From Mesorhizobium sp. (GTDB lineage: Bacteria; Pseudomonadota; Alphaproteobacteria; Rhizobiales; Rhizobiaceae), in NCBI RefSeq assembly GCF_016793485.1, contig NZ_JAEULZ010000001.1, forward strand, positions 248,001 through 312,000: DNA of 64,000 nucleotides. The letters run 5' to 3'. The stretch's first letter is position 1, and every line of letters begins with the position of its first letter. Of this stretch, positions 1 through 9,400 are shown piece by piece. The notes beneath the pieces were generated by a model. That model was not told where the DNA came from and ran no database searches. It saw nothing but the letters and a program-made list of their open reading frames with translations. The translations under genes and the position numbers were made by a program.

Positions 1-609
1 CGCGAGGCCGGGCAGGATGACGCGCGTGATCGTCTGGAACCGGTTTGCGCCGAGCGTGGCGGCAGCTTCCTCGACCTCGCGGTCAATTTCTTCCATCACC
101 GGCTGCACGGTTCGCACGACAAAGGGCAGGCCGATGAAGATCAGCGCGATAACGATGCCGAGTGGCGTGAAGGCGACCTTGATGCCGAGCGGCGCAAGCA
201 ATTGGCCGACCCAGCCATTCGGTGCGTAGATCGCGGCGAGCGCGATGCCGGCGACGGCCGTTGGCAGGGCGAAAGGCAGGTCAACCGCCGCGTCGATGAT
301 CCGCCGTCCCGGAAAGCGGTAGCGAACCAGAACCCAGGCCACGAGAACGCCGAAGATCACGTTGACGATTGCCGCGATGAGCGACGCGCCGAAGGAAATC
401 TCCAGCGCCTTCAAGGTGCGTTCGTCCGTCGCGATCGCCCAGAAATCGGCCCAGCCGAGTTCGGCCGAGCGCCATGCGACGCCGGACAGGGGAATCAGGA
501 TGATCAGCGTCAGGTAGACAATCGTGAAGCCGAACGTCAGCCCGAAACCTGGGATGACGCTCGGCCTCCTGAATTGCCACCCGCGCGAGGCGGTGGCTGT
601 TGTGGTCAT
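1..609 (-). CDS. cysT: Sulfate/thiosulfate ABC transporter permease CysT (partial, cut by window start)
   Basis: Inner-membrane permease of the sulfate/thiosulfate importer. Reading the minus strand from the ATG at 609 gives 203 open codons to the window edge. The N-terminus begins [11 protein letters not shown], and hydrophobic segments follow (for example GFTIVYLTLIILIPLSG). The binding-protein-dependent permease signature is present (DLPFALPTAVAGIALAA, then EEAAATLGANRFQ, the EAA loop that contacts the ATPase). The TGA of sbp and this ATG share one base (TGATG), so the two genes are translationally coupled. cysW and cysA are expected further along the minus strand, outside the window. Confidence 0.93.
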   Translation of the reverse strand, partial: MTTTATASRGWQFRRPSVIPGFGLTFGFTIVYLTLIILIPLSGVAWRSAELGWADFWAIATDERTLKALEISFGASLIAAIVNVIFGVLVAWVLVRYRFPGRRIIDAAVDLPFALPTAVAGIALAAIYAPNGWVGQLLAPLGIKVAFTPLGIVIALIFIGLPFVVRTVQPVMEEIDREVEEAAATLGANRFQTITRVILPGLA

Positions 610-1637
610 CAGTTGGTCGGCTTGTATATCTGATCGAATACGCCGCCGTCACCGAAATGATAAGGCTGTGCCTTCGCCCAACCGCCGAACAGCGGGTCAT
701 CAATCGAAATCAGCTCCAGCTTGGGCAGCTTCTGCAGCACTTCAGCCGGCACCACGTCGGGGTTCGACGGACGATAGAAGTGCTTGGCTGCGATCTGCTG
801 GCCCTCGTCGGAGTAGAGATAGTTCAGATAGGCCTCGGCGACCTTTCGGGTGCCCTTGGCATCGACATTGGCGTCTACGATCGTCACGGGCGGCTCCGCC
901 AGAATGGAGGAGGGCGGCACGACAATGTCGAAGGCGTCAGCACCGAATTCCTCGCCGGCCAGCGCAGCCTCGTTTTCCCACGCAAGCAGAACGTCGCCGA
1001 TCTGACGCTGTGCAAAGGTGGTCAGCGAACCCCGGGCGCCGGTGTCGAGCACTGGCGTCCGCTTGTATATCTCACCGACATACGCCTTGATCTTCTCCTC
1101 GTCGCCATTGAAGGCCTTGTTGGCCCATGCCCAGGCGGCGAGATAGTTCCAGCGGGCGCCGCCGGAGGTTTTGGGGTTCGGCGTGACGATCTGCACGTCA
1201 CCCTTCACCAGATCGCCCCAGTCATGGATGCCCTTGGGGTTTCCCTTGCGGACCAGAAACACGATCGTGGAGGTATAGGGCGAGGAATTGTTGGGCAGGC
1301 GCTTGCGCCAGTCAGCAGGAATCTTGCCGCTGTTCTTGACGATGGCGTCGATGTCGCTTTCAAGCGCCAGCGTCACGACATCCGCCTCGAGGCCATCGAT
1401 GACCGCGCGGGCCTGCTTGCCGGAGCCGCCATGCGATTGCTGGATCGTCACGGTCTCGCCGGTATCTGCTTTCCACTTGGCCGCGAAGGCCGCGTTGAAG
1501 TCCTTGTAGAGTTCCCGGGTGGGGTCATAGGAAACGTTCAGCAACGTTGTTTCGGCCATGGCAAAGCCAAGCACACCAAGTTGCACAGCACCGGCCAGCA
1601 GGCCGGCCAGAAGAGAGCGGGATGCGAATTTGATCAT
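609..1637 (-). CDS. sbp: Sulfate ABC transporter periplasmic binding protein
   Basis: Periplasmic receptor that delivers sulfate or thiosulfate to CysTWA. I chose the ATG at 1637 because ACGGAGGC lies 6 nt upstream; the frame is open 27 bases further but without a better ribosome site. An Sec signal peptide ([12 protein letters not shown]...GFAMA) ends at AMA before [15 protein letters not shown], the conserved start of mature Sbp/CysP. Other family stretches include [39 protein letters not shown] and [13 protein letters not shown]. The length of 342 residues fits the family. First gene of the operon with cysT; which anion is preferred cannot be read from sequence. Confidence 0.95.
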   Translation of the reverse strand: MIKFASRSLLAGLLAGAVQLGVLGFAMAETTLLNVSYDPTRELYKDFNAAFAAKWKADTGETVTIQQSHGGSGKQARAVIDGLEADVVTLALESDIDAIVKNSGKIPADWRKRLPNNSSPYTSTIVFLVRKGNPKGIHDWGDLVKGDVQIVTPNPKTSGGARWNYLAAWAWANKAFNGDEEKIKAYVGEIYKRTPVLDTGARGSLTTFAQRQIGDVLLAWENEAALAGEEFGADAFDIVVPPSSILAEPPVTIVDANVDAKGTRKVAEAYLNYLYSDEGQQIAAKHFYRPSNPDVVPAEVLQKLPKLELISIDDPLFGGWAKAQPYHFGDGGVFDQIYKPTN

Positions 1638-1899
1638 GGGTCTGCCTCCGTTGATCGCGCTCAAACTCTACCAAGTTTATGGAATTACCATTGCTCCGGA
1701 TGTTCCTTTTTTCGGGCGCTCCGAGCAAAATTCTTGTCTGCATCCTCGTTGGCGAGAATTTTCTTCCGCTGCACTGCCCTTCAATTGCCGCAGCGCGACC
1801 CTGTTGAACGCGGGCATCCGCCCTAGGTTCCAGCCGAACGTCGAAGCGCCACCGGTCCCAATTTGACAAGATATTTCGCGCCCACTTAGATCGCGTCTG

Positions 1900-3390
1900 G
1901 TGCGATTTCATCGGATCGAGGGCTTTCCATTGGTGTTGCGTGGAATTTTCGGATGCCTGATAGTCCTTTGGATATGCGGCGCCCTGCCTGCCGTTGCTCA
2001 GGAACGCGTTGCGCTGGTGGTCGGCAATTCGACCTATCAGCACGTCACGCCGCTGCGTAATCCCACCAACGACGCAAGCGACCTCAAGACACGGCTTGAA
2101 GGGCTCGGTTTCACGGTTTTTGGGGGAAGCGACCTCGACCGGCGCGGGCTGGTGCAGGCGCTCATCCAGTTCGGCCGTGCTGCGGAAAAGGCTGAGGTTG
2201 CGCTTTTCTTCTATGCCGGGCACGGACTGCAGGTGAACGGGCAGAATTACCTCGTTCCGGTCGATGCGCTGGTGGAGTTCGAATCCGAGATCGACCTGTC
2301 GCTGGTGTCGCTATCGGGCGTCATGCAACAGCTGGAACGCGGCAGCCGGACGAACATCGTCTTCCTCGACGCGTGCCGCGACAACCCGTTCGCCAAGCAG
2401 CTTGCGCGGTCTATGGGCAACCGTTCTGCGGTGGCGCTGAACAAGGGCCTTGGTCGCATCCAGTCCGGGTCAGGGACATTCATCGCCTTTGCCACCCAGC
2501 CTGACGCGGTGGCCGCTGATGGTGGCGGCCGGAATTCGCCTTTCACGACAGCGCTGCTCTCGCATATCGCGACGCCCGGTCAGTCGATCTCCGACATGAT
2601 GATCGAAGTGCGCAACGACGTCATCGCCACCACCAACGGAGCGCAGGTGCCGTGGGATTCCTCTTCCCTGACAGGCCGCTTCTCGTTTGCGCCGGGGTCA
2701 ACTTCCACCGCGCAGGCCGCCGAGACGCCGGCGTCCGCAATGATCGAAAAGGACGCCTATGACCAGGCAGTCGCGGTCGGAAGCTGCGGCGCGTACGAGG
2801 CCTTCCAGCGCCGTTTTCCCGACAGCTTCTATGCCGAGCTTGCAAAGGAGCGGGCCGTGACGGCGTGCGCCGCACCTTCGCAATCGACCTCGGAAACAGT
2901 CGCAATGAACGCACCTGCGTCGCGTGCGATCGAAAAGACCGGTGACTGCGAAACCGGGCCGTTCGAGGTGGACTACTGCGTGAGTTCCTTCCTCAAGTCG
3001 ATCAAGAACAACCACTACAATCCCGGCATGATGTTCGACGGCACGCGCGAAACCGCATGGGTCGAAGGCAAGGACGGCGACGGCACCGGCGAGACGCTCA
3101 CCCTGCATTTCGGCCATGAGCGGTCGCTTGCCGGCTTCGAGATCATCAACGGTTACGACAAGGACCAGCGCACATGGTCCAACAATTCGCGCGCGCGGAT
3201 GCTGGAGGCTTCGGCCGAGAACAGCCCGCCGATGTCGATTGAACTGCGCAATGTGCGTGGCTCGCGTCGCGTCGATTTCGACCCGCCGCTGAAGACCTCG
3301 TATCTGAGGCTGGAGATAAGCGAGGTCTATCCGGGTGAGAAGTACAGCGACCTGGCGATCAGCGAGCTCTATCCGATCTTCGCGGACTGA
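1900..3390 (+). CDS. Exported caspase-like (peptidase C14) protein with C-terminal discoidin-like glycan-binding domain
   Basis: Predicted cysteine peptidase of the caspase/metacaspase p20 fold, sent to the periplasm or surface. Residues 1-33 form a signal peptide ending AVA-QE. The fold spans about 35-265, with the catalytic dyad H108 (FFYAGHG) and C159 (FLDACRDNPF). A helical linker at 285-325 contains FQRRFPDSFYAELA. Residues 350-496 (CETGPFEVDYC..., DGTRETAWVEG, FEIINGYDK, SDLAISELYP) resemble the NADase-type glycan-binding (F5/8 C-like) domain. The start is uncertain: GTG at 1900 has no clear ribosome site, while GTG at 1933 follows GAGGG and still encodes the full hydrophobic core. It stands alone, convergent with ddpX. 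Substrate and ligand are unknown. Confidence 0.85.
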   Translation: MRFHRIEGFPLVLRGIFGCLIVLWICGALPAVAQERVALVVGNSTYQHVTPLRNPTNDASDLKTRLEGLGFTVFGGSDLDRRGLVQALIQFGRAAEKAEVALFFYAGHGLQVNGQNYLVPVDALVEFESEIDLSLVSLSGVMQQLERGSRTNIVFLDACRDNPFAKQLARSMGNRSAVALNKGLGRIQSGSGTFIAFATQPDAVAADGGGRNSPFTTALLSHIATPGQSISDMMIEVRNDVIATTNGAQVPWDSSSLTGRFSFAPGSTSTAQAAETPASAMIEKDAYDQAVAVGSCGAYEAFQRRFPDSFYAELAKERAVTACAAPSQSTSETVAMNAPASRAIEKTGDCETGPFEVDYCVSSFLKSIKNNHYNPGMMFDGTRETAWVEGKDGDGTGETLTLHFGHERSLAGFEIINGYDKDQRTWSNNSRARMLEASAENSPPMSIELRNVRGSRRVDFDPPLKTSYLRLEISEVYPGEKYSDLAISELYPIFAD

Positions 3391-3391
3391 C

Positions 3392-4075
3392 TCAGTTCGT
3401 GACGGGAAAGTCGAAATAGCGCTTCGGGAACGGCTCGCCATTCAACGTGAAATGCCACCATTCCTTGCTGTAGTTGCGGAAGCCCGCCGCCGACATCGCG
3501 TCAACGAGACGCTTGCGGTTGGCGACGGCGGCAGGCGGAAGCGGCGAATAGGCCGTCGTGCTTTTCGGGTCGAGGCAATCGAAGCCGGTGGCGAAGTCGA
3601 GCGTTGCCGCTTTTTGTGCCCCGCAAGCCGGCTCTTTCGCGGGGCCTGTGGGCGTGACGGGTGCGATGGCGAGGTCCACCGTCGAGCCGCGCGAATGGCC
3701 GGAACGGCTTGCTATATAGCCCTGCCTGATGAGATTCCGGCGCTGGACGTTCGGATGCCAGCGCGGGTCTTTCTGCCTCGACTTTCCGACCCATGCCGCG
3801 AAATCCTTCACGGCGCGGTCGGGCCGATAGCAGTCGAATACGACAAGCGTCAGTCCGTTGGGGACGAGCCCCTTCTGCGCCTTTGACAGAGCCTCCGCAG
3901 CTTTTTTCGTCAGGATGCAGGCTGGCGCTTCGTAACCTTTCGCCGGTCGGCCGAGGAAATTGTCCTTTCCCGCATAACGCATATCCTGCCGGATCGTCGG
4001 ATCGATATCGGCAAGGCGCACGAAGCCGGCAGGGAGGTCGGCGGCAAGCGCGGGGGGAGGGAAAAGCAGGAGCAT
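3392..4075 (-). CDS. ddpX: D-alanyl-D-alanine dipeptidase (VanX/DdpX family), exported
   Basis: Zinc dipeptidase that hydrolyses D-Ala-D-Ala, here probably for peptidoglycan recycling since no vancomycin-resistance genes adjoin it. From ATG 4075 (227 aa) a short signal peptide (MLLLFPPPALAA) is followed by the family motifs: FDCYRP with Arg84, SGHSRGSTVDL with zinc ligands H127 and D134, and EWWH with E205 and H208. The frame stays open to a TTG at 4183, but those 36 extra codons read through one arm of a dispersed repeat (4096-4254), so I treat them as non-coding or a recent N-terminal addition. No strong ribosome site precedes 4075; the GAGGGGGG in the repeat arm could serve the longer leader. 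Confidence 0.86.
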   Translation of the reverse strand: MLLLFPPPALAADLPAGFVRLADIDPTIRQDMRYAGKDNFLGRPAKGYEAPACILTKKAAEALSKAQKGLVPNGLTLVVFDCYRPDRAVKDFAAWVGKSRQKDPRWHPNVQRRNLIRQGYIASRSGHSRGSTVDLAIAPVTPTGPAKEPACGAQKAATLDFATGFDCLDPKSTTAYSPLPPAAVANRKRLVDAMSAAGFRNYSKEWWHFTLNGEPFPKRYFDFPVTN

Positions 4076-4095
4076 GGACGAGGCGAGCGCTTTAA

Positions 4096-4254
4096 GGCGC
4101 CCCCCTCTGGCCTGCCGGCTATCTCCCCCACAAGGGGGGAGATTAGCAGCTTCAGCCGTATCGTCACTCAGTCGACGTTTCAAATTTGCGAAAGCATTGG
4201 TGACGAGTGATCTCCCCCTGGTGGGGGAGATGGCCGGCAGGCCAGAGGGGGGCG
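4096..4254. repeat. Palindromic dispersed repeat, copy 1 (about 159 bp)
   Basis: Two inverted arms of about 46-48 bp, 4096-4143 and 4209-4254, flank an unmatched centre of about 65 bp. Each arm carries its own hairpin (ATCTCCCCC...GGGGGAGAT), and the outer parts pair with each other (CCCCCTCTGGCCTGCCGG against CCGGCAGGCCAGAGGGGG). A second copy of matching size and arms lies at 27394-27554. It has the form of a REPIN or MITE-like element without coding capacity. It sits at the 5' side of ddpX and covers the longest possible N-terminus of that frame. Confidence 0.88.
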
Positions 4255-4286
4255 TGAAGGGCCATAAAGGGTGCCGTTAGCTTCCC

Positions 4287-6401
4287 TCACTCGACGAAAA
4301 CCTTAACGCTCGTCGCGCGGCCAGCGGCGTCGATGACGGTCAGCGTCGAATAGCCGACGCCGTCCGGCTTCCATGTTGCCTCCCTGCGCCGTTCGATGTC
4401 GGTCAGCGGTTTGCCGTTGGCGAGCCAGCGGAAGGGCGCACGGCCGCCCTGCAACTTCAGCACCAGCGGAGCCGCCTCTGCGCCCGATGCGCCGAGCTCG
4501 ACGCGCGCGCCATCGGGCGGGAAAACGATGCGGGGTGCGGGTTCGACGACCGATTTCGCGGAAGCCACAAGCTCGCCCTGCGCGGAGATGAACCGCTCCA
4601 GCGTCACCGGCAGGTCGCCGGCGGCGGGCCGGAATGCGCCGGCCGGCGGGCGGCGGAACGGTGTTGTCGCGAGACCGGACCTCACAAATCCCTCGAACAG
4701 CACTGGCGCAGCGGATTCGTAGCCGGAAATGCCGGGCACCGAACCGGAATCAGGTCGCCCGACCCAGACGCCGAGCACATGCCGTCCGTCGTAGCCGACC
4801 GACCATGCGTCGCGATTGCCGTAGGAGGTGCCCGTCTTGTAGGCGATGGCGCGCGGCGCGGCATTGAGTGGCGGCCGCACGCCTGCCAGCATGTCGGTGA
4901 CCTGCCATGCCGCCTGCGGCTCCAACACCATGCCGTTCTCGAGCGGGGCAGGGGCTGCGGCCTCTGCTCCGTCGCGCAGCACCTTCGCCTTCCCGCCATT
5001 GGAAAGGCCCGTGTAGAGCTGCACGAGGTCGCGCAGGGTGACGCCGACACCGCCCAATCCGATGGCAAGGCCCGGCGCTTCGCCGAGCGGCAGCGTGGGT
5101 ATCACGCCGGCCTGCCGGAACCGCGAGACCATCCTTTGCGGTCCGACAGCATCGAGCAGGCGGATCGCCGGAACGTTGAGCGACAGTTGCAGCGCCTGAC
5201 GGATCGTGACGTCGCCCTGATAGGTCATATCGAAGTTCTTCGGCCGATAGCCCGCGAAGTCGGCCGGTCTATCCTCGATGATCGTCTCCTGCGCGATCAG
5301 CCCTTCCTCGATCGCCAGCCCGTAGATAAAGGGTTTCAGCGTCGATCCCGGCGAGCGCAGTGTGCGTGTCATGTCGATCCAGCCCGAGCGGCTGGCGTCG
5401 AAATAGTTGGCCGAGCCGACCTCGCCGAGGATTTCGCCGGTCATCGCGTCGGCGAGCACCATGGCGACGGAAACGTGCGGACCGACCTTGCGTGCCGCTT
5501 CGATCGCGACGGCCTCCAGCCCCTCCTGCACGCTCTTGCGGATGGTGAGCTGGCGGCGCGTTTCGCCTGGCCTGTTGCGTAGGGCGGCATCCGCAGCGTG
5601 GGCGGCAAGGGACGGCAATGCAAGCCGTTTGCCCGAAACATCGTCCAACGCTGCGCGGGCGGCCTCGGTCTCGCCGAGCAGACCGGCGTTTACCATGCGG
5701 GTGAGCACGCGGTCGCGTGCCGTGCGGGCGCCTGCCGGGTTGCGGTCGGGACGGCGCAGTTCCGGCAATTGCGGCAGCGCGACGAGCAGCGCCGCTTCGG
5801 AGACGCCGAGGCGCTTGGGCTCCTTGCCGAACCATGCCAGCGATGCCGCCCGTATGCCCTCCAGGTTGCCGCCATAAGGCGCGAGCGTCAGGTAGCGCTC
5901 GAGGATTTCCTGTTTCGACAGACGCCGCTCGATCTGGATGGCGCGGAACATCTGGCGGATTTTCTGGCCGAAGCTGCGATTTTCGCGCGGCTCCAGCAGC
6001 CGTGCAAGCTGCATCGACAGCGTCGAGCCGCCCGAGACGATGCGGCCGTTCGAGGCGAACTGCATAGCAGCGCGGCCGAGCGCGATGACGTCAACGCCCG
6101 CGTGCTCCTGAAAACGCTTGTCCTCGTAGGCGACAAGCATCTTTACGAATTGCGGGTCGATCTGATCGAGCGTGGTGGCGAGCCGCCAGCGCCCGTCAGG
6201 CGTCGCATAGGCACGCAGCAATGCGCCGTCCCGGTCGACCACTTCCGGGGAAACCGCGAGTTGCGCGGGCAGGGGCGGCGGGAAAGCGCGGTCGAGTGTT
6301 TCGAACGCAGCCCAGCCGACGCCAGCCAGCACGACCGTCGACGCAATGGCTACGGCAGAGCGCCGTAGCCATGTTTTCGACAGCATAGTGGCCGTTGTCA
6401 C
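4287..6401 (-). CDS. pbpC: Penicillin-binding protein 1C (bifunctional transglycosylase/transpeptidase)
   Basis: Membrane-anchored peptidoglycan synthase. It has an N-terminal anchor (residues 13-33), then a GT51 glycosyltransferase domain with YEDKRFQEHAGVD (catalytic E93) and GGSTLSMQLARLLEP. The transpeptidase domain has S353-T-L-K356, the S407-L-N409 motif and K522-T-G. A C-terminal beta-sandwich of the BiPBP_C type (about 620-704) is typical of PBP1C. The length of 704 aa is normal. The GTG start at 6401 overlaps the TGA of the macroglobulin gene by 4 bp (GTGA) and has AAGG about 5 nt upstream; ATG 6386 is an alternative. Pairing with a bacterial alpha-2-macroglobulin is a conserved arrangement (yfhM-pbpC). 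Confidence 0.96.
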   Translation of the reverse strand: MTTATMLSKTWLRRSAVAIASTVVLAGVGWAAFETLDRAFPPPLPAQLAVSPEVVDRDGALLRAYATPDGRWRLATTLDQIDPQFVKMLVAYEDKRFQEHAGVDVIALGRAAMQFASNGRIVSGGSTLSMQLARLLEPRENRSFGQKIRQMFRAIQIERRLSKQEILERYLTLAPYGGNLEGIRAASLAWFGKEPKRLGVSEAALLVALPQLPELRRPDRNPAGARTARDRVLTRMVNAGLLGETEAARAALDDVSGKRLALPSLAAHAADAALRNRPGETRRQLTIRKSVQEGLEAVAIEAARKVGPHVSVAMVLADAMTGEILGEVGSANYFDASRSGWIDMTRTLRSPGSTLKPFIYGLAIEEGLIAQETIIEDRPADFAGYRPKNFDMTYQGDVTIRQALQLSLNVPAIRLLDAVGPQRMVSRFRQAGVIPTLPLGEAPGLAIGLGGVGVTLRDLVQLYTGLSNGGKAKVLRDGAEAAAPAPLENGMVLEPQAAWQVTDMLAGVRPPLNAAPRAIAYKTGTSYGNRDAWSVGYDGRHVLGVWVGRPDSGSVPGISGYESAAPVLFEGFVRSGLATTPFRRPPAGAFRPAAGDLPVTLERFISAQGELVASAKSVVEPAPRIVFPPDGARVELGASGAEAAPLVLKLQGGRAPFRWLANGKPLTDIERRREATWKPDGVGYSTLTVIDAAGRATSVKVFVE

Positions 6402-9400
6402 GGCGCCTTGACCTCCATCATGCCGGTCGAGGTGCGGGCCGAATATTGCGGCCGGTACATGTCCTCGACGCCGGCGGCGGGATGGGTGAAGACGCCGGGT
6501 GTCACGGCGCGCACGACATAGGCCAGCGTCATGTTGCGGTTGCTGCCCTCGTCCTGGTTGAAGGCCGCGATGAAGCGATCGTCGCGGAACTCCAGATGCG
6601 CGGTATCCGTGCGTTCGAGCCAGCCGAAATTGGCTAGGTCGGCGCTGGAGACGAGACGCGGATTGTCGATCTCGAAGCCGCCCGGCAGCAGGTCGTTGAC
6701 CAACACCCGCGAGGCCCAGCTGTTTGCCTCCGTGATGCGCAGCACGACCACGAAACGCTCGTTCTGCGCGACCTCGGTGACGTTGGCCTCGCTGCCGTCC
6801 ATTCGGTAGTAGGTGCGCGAGATCGTGAAGCCATCGCCGCCAGCGGGCAGGGGCTGCGCCGGAGCCGCGACCGTGGTGACGACCGCCTGGATCGGAGACT
6901 TGCCAGAATTGCCGATGACGATCGGATCGGCCAGCAGTTCCTCGCCGGTCACTGTCCGCGCGTACGCACCGGTGTAAGGCGCCCCGTTGACCGTGAGTTC
7001 CAGCGCCGCGTTGCCGGCCTGCAGCGCACGCGCGGCAAGCAGCATCCAGGCTTCGTCCTGCGTGCTGGTCCAGCGCGTTGCGTCGCGTTCGTTGGTCACA
7101 AGCTTGATCAGGGCCGGGACCACGGTCGGGATCGGCTTGCTTTCCGCTGCTAGCGCCAGCATGGCCGCGCCGTCGCGGAGCCTGGAGCCATAATCAGAGC
7201 GGTTCCAGTCATGCTCCGGCGTGTCGTTGGCGAGTTGAAGCGCGGCCTGGAAGGCTGCCTCGGAACGCTGCGCGTCGCCATAGAGGGCGAGGCTCGCCGC
7301 GAGTTGCGCGACCGCCATCGGGCTGGAGAACGCCTCCAGCTTGGTGTCGGCGTAGTAGCGCAAGTCGCCGACGGAGGCGCGCTTGTTGCGGGCGAGCACG
7401 TAGAGCGCATAGGCGATCTCCGAGCCGCGATCCTCCAGATCGACATCGTAGGACAGCGAATTCTGGAGATTGGAAAGCGCCTGGCTCATGCTCTGGGCTG
7501 GGACATCGTAGCCTTTCTCGCGCGCTCGGGTCAGGAAGTCCGACACGTAGGCGTCGAGCCACAGATCGCCGGAGCCCGGGCCCCACAGGCCGAAGCTGCC
7601 CGACGAGGACTGGTAGTTGAGCACGCGCCAGATAGCGTCCTGAATGCGCTCCTTCAGTTCGGGTTCGTCCTTCATGCCCGCGCCTGTGGCAAGTTCGCTG
7701 ACATAGAGCAGCGGAAGCGCCCGGCTGGTGGTCTGCTCGGCGCAGCCGTAGGGATATCTGTCGAGCGTCATCAGCAGCGACGGCACGTCGAACGCAGCCG
7801 ATTGCGATACGCCAACGCTGACAGTTGCGCCCTCCAGCAGGCTCGCCGCCAAAAGCTCGCGATCGACGCGCAGGCTCGAGCCGTTCGGCCCGAGATCGAC
7901 AACCATGCGTGTCGTCACTGGCGTCGCCGCCGGACGGACCGGGATCGACAGCACCTGCTCGACTTCAAGCCCATCGGCATGAGCCAGCCGGACTGTCAGG
8001 CCACCGCTGCCGACCGTGTCGGCCGTCAGGGGGACGGTCATGGTGACGCGCTTGCCGCCGGCAAGCGTCAACTTGTCGGGCATCGCGCCGACGGTGATTG
8101 GACCGTTCGTGTCGATGGCCAGCGAGTAGTCGCCGTCAGGGCCGTCCGTGTTCGCCACGTCGAGCCTGATCGTAGCCTGGTCGCCCGGTGCGAGGAAGCG
8201 CGGGATGGCCGCCGTGACGACGACGGGATCGCGCACGATCACGTCCTGCACGGCATGGCCGACCGCTTCCTTCGTCCAGGCGACGGTCATGATACGAACC
8301 GTGCCGTTGAACTGCGGGATGTCGAAGGCCACGATCGCCTTGCCGTCCGCATCAAGCCGGACGGGACCGGAGAAGAATGCGACGAGCTTTTCGACGGGCG
8401 GGCTGCCCTGCGCGACGAGGCCTGCGCCGTCGCCGCCGGTGCGGATGCGACCGGTCACGCCGAGCGAACCATCGATCAGGCGGCCGTACAGATCGCGCAG
8501 CTCAAGCCCGAGCTGTCGCTGCCCGAAGAACCAGCTCTCGGGATCGGGAGCCTGATAGCGTGTCAGGTTGAGGATGCCGACATCGACGGCCGCGACCATG
8601 ACGTAGGCGTCGCTGCCCGGCGCAGCCCCGGTCACCGACACGGGTATGGCCAGCGTCGAGCGCGGCGTAGACTTTTCAGGCGCTTCCGTCGTTACCGAGA
8701 GTTTGCGCTGTCCGGGATCGACCTTCAGCCATTTGACGCCGATGGCGCGCGCCGGCATGCGCGATTCCTGCGCTTCGCCGGGCCTGAACAGCGTCGCCGT
8801 GACGTATGCGCCCGCGCCCCAGTCCGTACCGACCGGGATATCGACTGTTGAGCCGCCTGCGGGAACGGTCGCAGAGACGGTCCGGATCAGCTTTTCCGAG
8901 CCTATGGCAACCAGAAGTTCGCCCGCGAAACGCGGCGAGATCTTCAGCTTGGCCACTTCGCCCGGAACATAGCTTTCCTTGTCGAGCGCGATCTCCAGCC
9001 CGTCGGGCGTTTCGGTCGAGCTTGCGGTGACGAACCAGCCGGCGTCGAATTCATAGCTGGTAACAGGCCCGTCAGGATCCGGCGTTTCGATTTCGAGGCG
9101 ATAGCGCCCCCAGTCGACGGCCTGCGAGATCGAAACCTCACTGTCGGCGGCGATGTCGATCGTGCCGTTGGCGACCGCTTCCGTGTAGGTCACGGGCTCA
9201 TAGTTCCAGTAATTCCCGGAACGATACCACTGGTAGTTCCGCTCGATCTTCACCAGTTTCCAGAGTGCGCCGGGGACAGCCTTGCGCATGCCGGAGGCAT
9301 CGGCTGCGATCAGCGAGAATTTCGCCGTACCGCCCTGCGGAACCTCATCGCCGGCGAAATCCGGCCGAATGCCGATCATGTCGGCAGTTGGCCGTATGGC

